Shown in pieces: positions 1-8,310 of a stretch of 64,000 bases of DNA. Origin of the DNA: Anoxybacterium sp963665645 (GTDB taxonomy: Bacteria; Bacillota; Clostridia; Peptostreptococcales; Anaerovoracaceae); the NCBI GenBank assembly GCA_963665645.2, contig CAXXQN010000007.1, positions 620,001 through 684,000 of the forward strand. The letters are read 5' to 3'. The notes beneath the pieces are model-generated. The model worked only from the letters and a program-made list of their open reading frames with translations, was not told the origin of the DNA and ran no database searches. The stretch's first letter is position 1; each line of letters starts with the position of its first letter. Position numbers and translations under genes: made by a program.

Positions 1-1005
1 ATCGAAGTTGTTACGGATAACGCTTCTCCCGATACATGGACGGAAGGTCTCAGACTGGGAACGCAGGAGACCTATGTGCAGCTTGACAGCGGAGCTTTTA
101 AAGGTACGAAGTTGCCGGCTGTCAACTATCTCAACGCTTATACCAATGTCGACCTGAAGGCGGGCACCAGTATCATTGTGCGTTTGGATTACGATGAACA
201 GGGCAATCCTTATGTGGCTTCTATTACGAATTACAACCGAAGCGTGGTGCTGATCGGTTTTGCGTTGATCTTTGTGTTCCTGCTTGTGGCACTGGGCAGA
301 AAAAAAGGTGTTGCGGCAGTAACGGGACTGGCTTTTACGATAATTTGTATCTGGTTCTTTTTAATCCCATTGATTGAACGGGGATTTCCGGTGATTCCTG
401 TTACAATCGTGTTGGTCGCCATAACCGCAGCGGTTTCGCTGCTATTGCTCAACGGCTACTCCTATAAAACGCTCTGTGCGGTGGCCGGATGTGTCGGCGG
501 CGTGGCAATCGCCGGTATTGCGGCGGGAGTTTCCGGCATGCTTACGCCTCTTGGCGGATTTAACATGGCAGAGGCTGAAGAGCTGGTTCTCCGGGCTGGG
601 GACAGCGGAATGCAGATACGTGGACTGCTGGTCAGCGGGATTTTGATCGCATCTCTTGGCGCGATTATGGACGTGGCTATGACCATTACCTCCGCTGTGT
701 TTGAACTCCACGATATGAATCCGAAAGCCGATAAAAGAAAGCTGTTTCAATCCGGGCTTAATATTGGCCGGGATGCTATGGGTACCATGGCCAATACGTT
801 AATACTCGCTTTTGCCGGAGCATCTCTGAACATGTTGATTCTGTTCAAGGTATTCGATTATCCGTACATTCAAATCTTCAATAGCGATATGATGGCGATC
901 GAAATCATTCGGGGGCTGGCCGGTTCCATTGGGATCGTGATGACGGTACCGTTGGTTGCATTTTTGAGTGCGGCTGTGTGCAGTCAAGGCAGAAAAAATG
1001 GCTGA
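1..1005 (+). CDS. YibE/F-like membrane protein, 5' end outside window
   Basis: The reading frame is open from base 1, so this is the C-terminal 334 residues of a longer protein; the GTG at 76 is internal. A short soluble stretch (about residues 1-80) is followed by several hydrophobic helices starting near residue 81 (SVVLIGFALIFVFLLVAL), with polar loops rich in Gly and Ala. Later come the ASLGAIMDVAMTI and NIGRDAMGTMANTLILAF segments, which are typical of the YibE/F family. The family is predicted to be an integral membrane transporter of unknown substrate; in lactococci a related gene pair was linked to acid sensitivity, so function here is inference only. A clean rho-independent terminator follows, so this is the last gene of its transcript. 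Confidence 0.8.
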   Translation: MEVVTDNASPDTWTEGLRLGTQETYVQLDSGAFKGTKLPAVNYLNAYTNVDLKAGTSIIVRLDYDEQGNPYVASITNYNRSVVLIGFALIFVFLLVALGRKKGVAAVTGLAFTIICIWFFLIPLIERGFPVIPVTIVLVAITAAVSLLLLNGYSYKTLCAVAGCVGGVAIAGIAAGVSGMLTPLGGFNMAEAEELVLRAGDSGMQIRGLLVSGILIASLGAIMDVAMTITSAVFELHDMNPKADKRKLFQSGLNIGRDAMGTMANTLILAFAGASLNMLILFKVFDYPYIQIFNSDMMAIEIIRGLAGSIGIVMTVPLVAFLSAAVCSQGRKNG

Positions 1006-1038
1006 TAAGGCTGCTCATCGGATTCGTTTCGTTTTTCT

Positions 1039-1068
1039 AATAACCGTCAAGTACGGTTATTTTTTTTG
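1039..1068 (+). terminator. Rho-independent terminator after the YibE/F gene
   Basis: Nine-bp stem AATAACCGT / ACGGTTATT with a five-base loop, followed directly by a run of T. It lies 34 bases after the stop codon. Confidence 0.9.
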
Positions 1069-1244
1069 TTCTTTCGATTCAGAGAAAACCAATATTTAAC
1101 ATAAATTTAAACAAACCTTTACATTAGATTGATAGCGTATCTTGATCAGGCTTCTATATACTTTTCATTGAGTAGTATATATTAAAGTCAAATATGCCCA
1201 AAATTGATCATACAATATTTTAATTTTTTGTACATTAACTTAAG

Positions 1245-1268
1245 TTTATTGTTAACTTTAACAATAAA
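1245..1268 (+). promoter_or_regulatory. Perfect palindrome just upstream of the SLH protein start
   Basis: TTTATTGTTAA and TTAACAATAAA form an 11-bp perfect inverted repeat around CT. It ends five bases before the AAAGGAGG ribosome site (1274-1281). It could be a repressor operator or, in RNA, an AU hairpin next to the ribosome site. The rest of 1069-1286 is AT-rich and shows no gene. Confidence 0.5.
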
Positions 1269-1286
1269 GTGTTAAAGGAGGAAAGC

Positions 1287-4200
1287 ATGAAAAAAACATT
1301 TCGAAGGTTCTTATCTCTTCTGCTGGTTGTTTCACTGTGCTTAGGCATGGTCAGCATTTCGGCGGAAGCGGGTACGCCGACCGCAAATCATGTGGTCATC
1401 AGTCAGGTATACGGGGGTGGCGGAAATTCCGGTGCGCAGTATACCAACGATTTTATTGAACTTTATAATCCCACCGATTCAGAGGTCACTTTGGAGGGCT
1501 GGTCGGTGCAGTATGCTGGAAAAACTCAAACTTTTTCGGATGCCAATAAGATGACTGCTCTCAGTGGCAGTATTGAAGCCCATGGATACTACCTGATCCA
1601 GGAGAAAGCCGGATCCAGTTCTTTCGCCGATCTCCCGACCCCCGATGTAATAGGGGAGATTGCTATGGCAGCAAAATCAGGGCAGGTCGCGCTGGTAAAC
1701 AGCACGACACTGATCAGCGGAATTTCCGACGGAAATGTTGTGGATTTCATCGGTTATGGCAATAGTACATCGAACGAAGCTAACGAGTATGAGACCGCTG
1801 CTGCTCCGACACTCAGCAATTCAGACGCCGCCGTTCGCAAGGACTCTGGCGTGGACACCGACGACAATAGTGCCGATTTTGAAAAAGAAGCACCGAATCC
1901 CCGCAGCAGCAAGTTCGGCACTGATACAACGTGTGCAGTTCCTACCGCCAGTCCCGCTGCGGGCTCGGTACTTTCCGGCACGCTCGTCACCCTGGACTGC
2001 GGCACAGCTGGAGCTACGATTTATTATACGGACGATGATACGGAACCGGTGATTTATGATATTGGCAGCGACACCAATCCTACTGTGAAATATACCGGAT
2101 CCATTGAGATCAGCGGCAATGAAGGTGAAACTTGCACCATCAAAACCATCGCCGTTAAGGATGGACTGGAAGACAGCACTGTCGCAACCTTTGAATATAC
2201 GATTATCACAAACGACTTTTACAGTGGTGTCACGATTCTGCCGGAAGGACCGGACGGAACCTCCATTAAGGATGCCTACAATTTGGCAAAGGATGACCCG
2301 GTGGCGGTCACCGGCCAGGTAGTCTATAAGCCTGAAAGTGATAAGAGGCTGGCATTTTTGCAAGGCGTTTTGGGTGATGAGATTTATGGTATCGCCGTTT
2401 ATGGTGAATCTACCGTCTCAGATCTAGTATTGGGAAATGTGGTCACCGTAACCGGGAAAATTACGATATATAACGACATGTACGAGGTGACTGCGGTAAC
2501 CGATGTGCAGGTGATCGATTCGAACACGAAGCTTCCTTCCCCGCAGATCGTTACCATCGGCGAACTGAAGGCCGACAACGCGAAGTACCAGAACGAATAC
2601 ATCCGGATCAACGGTGCGAGCTTAGGTACATACAACGCGACCGGTTCCACCTCCTTCACACAGGAGGGCAATTCCATTTCGACATACAAGGGACCGGCTT
2701 ATCCAAACGGTCTTTCCGCTGACAGCATTGCCAATATCACGGGCATAGCATACCGTTATAATTCAGGATATCAGCTTCGTCTGAGCGATTCCGGTTCATA
2801 TGCGGAAATGGGGCTTGTCACCATCGCAGAGGCCAAGGCCGCCCCTCTTCCCACAACCAATGTAAAGGTTTCGGGCGTCGTTACCTATGCTGCCGGAAGG
2901 AACGTATACATACAGGACGAGACCGGCGCCATTTGTCTTTTTTTGAACGCCAGTGTTTCCGGGCTCGCGGAGGGAGACAGAGTGATTGCCTCCGGTACTC
3001 GGGCAAATTACAGCAATCTCATTGAGGTGTCCGGCGTTGATGAATCAGATATCACGATACTATCACACGGCAATGATGTGCCTGATATGGGAACGACCAC
3101 CGTCGCTGAGCTCATTGCACAGCCTGCCGGAAAGACAGCCGGATACAATCACATGTGTGAAATAATAAAGGTCGAAGGAGCAACCCTTACTGCGCTTGAC
3201 AAATTGACCCAGGGAGGCTCCGAAATCAAGATTTATCCTACTCTGAGTTTATCGGATTTTCCAGGCGTTGTTCTGGGTGACATCGTCGACGTGACCCTGC
3301 GTATGTACGATTACAAGGGGACGCTGGAAGTCGCGATTTCCGACCTGTATAAATCCAGCGAAAAACTTGCGGTTACTGCATCTCCCGAAGCGGGTTCCGT
3401 GATCAGCGGCACCGCGGTCACTCTTTCGTGCAAGGATGCAAAGGCGACAATTTACTATACAGCAAACGACACCGAGCCCACGATCAACAGTATGAAATAT
3501 ACAGGATCTATTGCGATCAGCGGTAGCGTGGGCGATACGATCACCATCAGCGCTATCGCCGTCAAAGGAGCAGCCATCGGTGAAATCGCAAAGTTTGCAT
3601 ATACGATTCAGGCTCCTAACCCGCTGGTTACGGCAGTGACACCCGTTCGTAACAGCGCTACAGGGGAGAATAAGACCCCGGAAATCTCTGTTTCGCTGGA
3701 AAATGCCGGTACAGCTCCTGCCGTAGTTATGACGCTGAAAAAGGGCAGTGATATTATCGTGTCCGGTCAGGCGATAACCCTGAAAGAAGGCGAGACGGCC
3801 GTTTATGCCTATACCCCGGCTACGCTTTCCGACGGAAAATATACGGCGACTGTTACCGTAACCCGTTCCGATCTTGTGAGCATAACAGAAAGCTGGAATT
3901 TTACCGTAGGCGAAGCCCAGTATGCCGCGTACTTTGGTCAGCTGCATGCCCATACTGCTGAATATTCCGACGGTTCCGGCTCATTGCAGGATGGTCTGAA
4001 TTACTTCGCGGCTATCCCTGAAAGCGATAATGTGGATTTTGTTTCCTTCACGGATCACTCCAATTATTTTGACAGCACCTCCAAGGCGAATCCGGCTGGG
4101 GCGCTCAACGATATAGAGCTGATGACCGATGCCAGCAAAGGCGTATGGAACACTTACGTTTCCTCCATGGAGGCGTTTAACTCCGAGCATGCAGGATCAC

Positions 4201-7200
4201 TTGTGGCATTGCCGGGCTTTGAAATGACGTGGTCCGGCGGTCCGGGTCATATCAATACCTTCAATTCTGATGGAATTATCAGTCGAAATGACAAGTCTTT
4301 GAACAATAAGTCGGCCGATGCCGGGATGAAGCTGTATTATGAGACATTGATTCAGAATACAGAACCGCTGGCTAACCTTTCACAGTTCAATCACCCCGGA
4401 AAAACCTTCGGAACCTTCTCCGACTTTGCTTACTGGAATCAGTCCTATGATAACAAAATGGTCGCTGTGGAAGTAGGCAATGGCGAAGGAGCCATTGGAT
4501 CAGGAGGCTATTTCCCCAGTTACACCGAATACACCAAGGCACTGGATAAGGGATGGCATGTAGCTCCCACAAATAATCAGGACAATCATAAAGGGCACTG
4601 GGGCAATTCCAACACCTGCCGTACCGTCATTCTTACCGACGACCTTTCCGATCAGGGTCTGCTACAGGGAATGAAGGATATGTCCGTGTACTCTACAGAG
4701 GATAAAAATCTAAACATCAGCTATACCATTAACGATCTTGTAATGGGAAGCATCCTTGATGATGTACCCGATGAACCGCTGAAAATTGCTGTTCATGTGG
4801 ATGATCCTGATAGCGGTGATGTGATTTCAAAAGTGGAGATCGTGACCAACAGCGGACGTGTTGCCGACAGAAAGACTTTTGATACAAGTTCAGCGGATTG
4901 GGAGTTTGAGCTTCCGGCCGTTCAGGGATACTACTATGTTCGTGTGACTCAGGCTGACAAAAATATCGCAGTAACTGCTCCTGTGTGGGTTGGTCAGGCA
5001 CCGCGCCTGGGAATCAGCTCGCTGGAGTGCAGTACCAAGATGCCGGTCACAGGGGAAGAAGTGACTCTGACCACAACGCTTTTTAATAACGAATCAAGTA
5101 CCGCTGTGCTAAAATCCATCGCCTACAGCAAGGGAGATACCGTACTCAGTGCCCAGACTCCCGGCATTGAAATCGTTTCGGAGGGAACGGTAAACCATAC
5201 CTTTGGATTTACTCCTGATAAAGCAGGTACGGCTGCTGTCTCCGTTACCGCAGTCCTCACGCAGAACGGAATTGATAAGGAGTATACTTCCAAGATAAAT
5301 CTGAATGTCCGAGACAGCGACAAACTTGTTTATGTAGGCATTGACGCCAGCCATTATAACGAGTACGTAGATGGTAACTATAAGGACAGTATGGGTAATT
5401 TCGCTAATCTGGCTGTAGATTATGATGTCCGTGTGGTGGAATTAGAGACCAGCGATGCCTTGATTGCAGCAACCAAAAATTCAAAGTATCAAATGCTGGT
5501 GCTGACTCCGCCGACCCGCCGGAACGGAAACGCATTTTTGATCGACTATAAAAGCTATACCGATGCTGAGATTGCAGCCGTCGCAGACTTTGCGGCATCC
5601 GGGGGGACTGTTATCGTTACCAGTTGGGGTGATTATTACGAAGGCTATACGAAGTACTCCGACGGCACTTCACATTCCTTGCCGGTCGATCAGCACATGG
5701 CGGCGCAGCAGAATAAACTTCTTTCCGCCATCGGCACATCACTTCGTGTTTCTGATGACGAGATCAAAGATAACGACAACAATGGCGGACAGCCGCAGCG
5801 TCTGTATCTGACAAACTACAATCTGGAAAACTCCTTCCTTGCAAAGGTGAGTCCGGCAGAACAGGTTTATTCCAATTACGGCGGTTCCACAGTCTATGCG
5901 GTAGATGAGAATGGTCAGACGACAGGAACACTGCTTTCATCGATCAGCCCCATGGTTTATGCTTTCGAAACCAGTTATTCCTCTGATGATGATAAGGATA
6001 ATTACGCCGGTGTGACCATTCCTAAGTACGATAATAAATATATGGTAGCGGCTTCCGAGACGGTGACCCACAGCAACGGAAATACTTCCACCGTCATCGT
6101 GGCAGGATCTGCATTTATGAGCAACTTTGAAATTCAGGCGGATATGGACAGCTACTCAACTCCTGAATACAGCAACTATACTATTCTTCAGAATGTGTTA
6201 AGCAAAGTCAATCCCGTAACCCTCACGGACATTGCCGATGTGCAGGCTGCTCCTGAGGGTAAGACCTTTACCATTCGAGGAATCGCGACCTCCAATGCTT
6301 CGGGCTACAATAAGGATACCGCCTTCTTTGACTGCATCTATGTGCAGGATGATACCGCAGGCATCAATGCTTTCCCTGTTTCAGGCAATATCCAAGCCGG
6401 TCAGACCGTCGAAATCAAGGGAACTACCGACGCCTACAACGGAGAACGCCAGATCGTAGTGATGGATAACAACATCAAGGTGATCGATGACAGCATAAAG
6501 CCTCTGCCGGCAGCGATTTCAGAGACAACCGCCCAGGCGGCGGAAGGCGCTAATTTGGGCAGCATGGTAACCGTTACGGGTACCGTCACGAAATTCTCTC
6601 CTGCGAACATTGCGGTGGATAGTATCTACGTCAAGGATTCTTCCGGCAAAGAGTGTCGTGTGTTTATCGATGGTTACATTACCAAGACAAAGACGATTGC
6701 AAATCTGGCGGTGGGTGCGACCCTGACAGCAACCGGACTTTCTTCTATCGACACAGAAGGCGCCCGTATCAGAATCCGTGACCGCGCCGACATTATATGC
6801 ACGGCAAATCAGGAAGGCGGTTCCCACGGCGGTGGTCATTCCGGCGGCGGGACTACCAAAAAGCCTGAGGCTCCTGCGGAACAAAAACCTGAATCGGCTA
6901 ACAACGGAAAGAACGTAGTTCATACAGCAACTGTGACCGGGTCGTTGGATTCTTCCACAGGAACCATTAAAGCAGAAGTCTCGAAGAAAACAGTACAAAG
7001 CCTGATTGACGAGGCAAAAAAATCAGAGGCTGCCGGAAAAAGTACCATAATTGAAATTAAGGTGGATGCACCGGCACCGGGAAAAGCAGTGAATGTTGAA
7101 ATCTCAAAGGTAATATTAAAAGAAATCGCGACAGGAACAAAAGCGAAGATGAAGATGGAAACAGGGCTGGGTTCTATGACCTTCAGCACCAAAGCGATGG

Positions 7201-8084
7201 ACAGCATGAATGCGGCCGCCGCGGGAGGTCTGAATTTCAGTATCGCCAAAGTGGAGGCTGCGGAGCTTTCCGAAACAACACGGCAGATCGTCGGAGACAG
7301 ACCTGTCTATGATTTCTCCGTAAAATCGGGCGGGAGAGCCATATCAAACTTTGAAAGCAACGTAGAAGTGAGTCTTCCATATACTCCTACAGCAGGAGAA
7401 GATACAAATGCCATCGTCGTATATTATGTCGACGACAGCGGTAGCTTGAAGACCGCACGTGGATGCTATGATGTTTCTGAGAGAGCAGTAAACTTTGTAA
7501 CGACACATTTTTCGAAGTATATGATTGGATACAACAAAGTAAACTTCTCTGATGTATCGAATACAGACTGGTACAGCGATGCGGTTTCCTTTATTGCATC
7601 AAGAGACATAACAACAGGAACGGATAATAGCCATTTCAGTCCCGATGCTTCCCTGAGCAGAGGCCAGTTTATCGTGATGCTGATGCGCGCGTACGGGATC
7701 TCAGCCGACGAAAACCCATCCGACAACTTTACGGATGCCGGTGGCACATACTATACGAATTATCTTTCGGCGGCAAAGCGTATGGGAATCACAGGAGGAA
7801 TCGGAAATAACCGTTATGCACCGGAAGCCTTAATCACCAGAGAAGATATGTTTACGCTTCTTTACAGAGCGCTGGATTCAATGAAAGAGGTACCTGAAAA
7901 ATCCTCCCGCAAGGAACTGAGTGATTTTGCGGACTCTGATGAAATCAAAGATTATGCGAAACCTGCTTTGCAGTCCTTTGTGGAAAGCGGAATTTTGTCA
8001 GGAAATGACGGAAATCTGAATCCGAACGGACTGTCCAACAGAGCCGAAATGGCGCAGGTTCTCCGTAATTTGCTGATGAATTAG
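1287..8084 (+). CDS. Giant secreted SLH protein with PHP-type (CehA/McbA-like) metallohydrolase domain
   Basis: 2265 residues. ATG at 1287 is chosen because AAAGGAGG lies six bases upstream; an in-frame GTG at 1269 lies before that site. Order: signal peptide (1-28); lamin-tail-like domain (about 33-165, GGGGNSGAQYTNDFIELYNP); chitobiase C-terminal-like repeat (217-307); OB-fold/YhcR-like region (310-688); second chitobiase-like repeat (691-775); PHP metal site (880-1135) with LHAHT, FTDHSN and DNHKGHW; Ig-like region; second OB-like region (about 1644-1838); Gly/His linker (GGSHGGGHSGGG); three SLH repeats (2083-2264). SLH domains tie it non-covalently to secondary cell-wall polymer, so it acts at the surface. 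The mix of lamin-tail, OB and PHP parts suggests an extracellular phosphoesterase or nuclease; the substrate is not known. It appears monocistronic. Confidence 0.85.
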   Translation: MKKTFRRFLSLLLVVSLCLGMVSISAEAGTPTANHVVISQVYGGGGNSGAQYTNDFIELYNPTDSEVTLEGWSVQYAGKTQTFSDANKMTALSGSIEAHGYYLIQEKAGSSSFADLPTPDVIGEIAMAAKSGQVALVNSTTLISGISDGNVVDFIGYGNSTSNEANEYETAAAPTLSNSDAAVRKDSGVDTDDNSADFEKEAPNPRSSKFGTDTTCAVPTASPAAGSVLSGTLVTLDCGTAGATIYYTDDDTEPVIYDIGSDTNPTVKYTGSIEISGNEGETCTIKTIAVKDGLEDSTVATFEYTIITNDFYSGVTILPEGPDGTSIKDAYNLAKDDPVAVTGQVVYKPESDKRLAFLQGVLGDEIYGIAVYGESTVSDLVLGNVVTVTGKITIYNDMYEVTAVTDVQVIDSNTKLPSPQIVTIGELKADNAKYQNEYIRINGASLGTYNATGSTSFTQEGNSISTYKGPAYPNGLSADSIANITGIAYRYNSGYQLRLSDSGSYAEMGLVTIAEAKAAPLPTTNVKVSGVVTYAAGRNVYIQDETGAICLFLNASVSGLAEGDRVIASGTRANYSNLIEVSGVDESDITILSHGNDVPDMGTTTVAELIAQPAGKTAGYNHMCEIIKVEGATLTALDKLTQGGSEIKIYPTLSLSDFPGVVLGDIVDVTLRMYDYKGTLEVAISDLYKSSEKLAVTASPEAGSVISGTAVTLSCKDAKATIYYTANDTEPTINSMKYTGSIAISGSVGDTITISAIAVKGAAIGEIAKFAYTIQAPNPLVTAVTPVRNSATGENKTPEISVSLENAGTAPAVVMTLKKGSDIIVSGQAITLKEGETAVYAYTPATLSDGKYTATVTVTRSDLVSITESWNFTVGEAQYAAYFGQLHAHTAEYSDGSGSLQDGLNYFAAIPESDNVDFVSFTDHSNYFDSTSKANPAGALNDIELMTDASKGVWNTYVSSMEAFNSEHAGSLVALPGFEMTWSGGPGHINTFNSDGIISRNDKSLNNKSADAGMKLYYETLIQNTEPLANLSQFNHPGKTFGTFSDFAYWNQSYDNKMVAVEVGNGEGAIGSGGYFPSYTEYTKALDKGWHVAPTNNQDNHKGHWGNSNTCRTVILTDDLSDQGLLQGMKDMSVYSTEDKNLNISYTINDLVMGSILDDVPDEPLKIAVHVDDPDSGDVISKVEIVTNSGRVADRKTFDTSSADWEFELPAVQGYYYVRVTQADKNIAVTAPVWVGQAPRLGISSLECSTKMPVTGEEVTLTTTLFNNESSTAVLKSIAYSKGDTVLSAQTPGIEIVSEGTVNHTFGFTPDKAGTAAVSVTAVLTQNGIDKEYTSKINLNVRDSDKLVYVGIDASHYNEYVDGNYKDSMGNFANLAVDYDVRVVELETSDALIAATKNSKYQMLVLTPPTRRNGNAFLIDYKSYTDAEIAAVADFAASGGTVIVTSWGDYYEGYTKYSDGTSHSLPVDQHMAAQQNKLLSAIGTSLRVSDDEIKDNDNNGGQPQRLYLTNYNLENSFLAKVSPAEQVYSNYGGSTVYAVDENGQTTGTLLSSISPMVYAFETSYSSDDDKDNYAGVTIPKYDNKYMVAASETVTHSNGNTSTVIVAGSAFMSNFEIQADMDSYSTPEYSNYTILQNVLSKVNPVTLTDIADVQAAPEGKTFTIRGIATSNASGYNKDTAFFDCIYVQDDTAGINAFPVSGNIQAGQTVEIKGTTDAYNGERQIVVMDNNIKVIDDSIKPLPAAISETTAQAAEGANLGSMVTVTGTVTKFSPANIAVDSIYVKDSSGKECRVFIDGYITKTKTIANLAVGATLTATGLSSIDTEGARIRIRDRADIICTANQEGGSHGGGHSGGGTTKKPEAPAEQKPESANNGKNVVHTATVTGSLDSSTGTIKAEVSKKTVQSLIDEAKKSEAAGKSTIIEIKVDAPAPGKAVNVEISKVILKEIATGTKAKMKMETGLGSMTFSTKAMDSMNAAAAGGLNFSIAKVEAAELSETTRQIVGDRPVYDFSVKSGGRAISNFESNVEVSLPYTPTAGEDTNAIVVYYVDDSGSLKTARGCYDVSERAVNFVTTHFSKYMIGYNKVNFSDVSNTDWYSDAVSFIASRDITTGTDNSHFSPDASLSRGQFIVMLMRAYGISADENPSDNFTDAGGTYYTNYLSAAKRMGITGGIGNNRYAPEALITREDMFTLLYRALDSMKEVPEKSSRKELSDFADSDEIKDYAKPALQSFVESGILSGNDGNLNPNGLSNRAEMAQVLRNLLMN

Positions 8085-8159
8085 GGGATATGAAACTCAA
8101 ATTTACAGAATGGCTTGTTCCGGACGGATGAAATCCGGTGGAAACCGACAAATTTGATA

Positions 8160-8212
8160 GAAAGAGGGCAACTCAAAATGATTTCTTATGAGATCAGTGA
8201 GAGCCCTCTTTT
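8160..8212 (+). terminator. Hairpin terminator after the SLH protein
   Basis: GAAAGAGGGC pairs with GCCCTCTTTTC across an interrupted stem (AGAGGGC..CTC / GAG..GCCCTCT) and ends in TTTTC. It lies 76 bases after the stop. The remaining bases up to 8310 hold no recognised gene. Confidence 0.65.
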
Positions 8213-8310
8213 CAAATTCCAAACCTACTGGTATCATAATAATAGAAGAATTCGATATACAGGCTTAAACGAGCTGTGATTTTTAAAATCAGAAGGATTT
8301 GAAATATATT

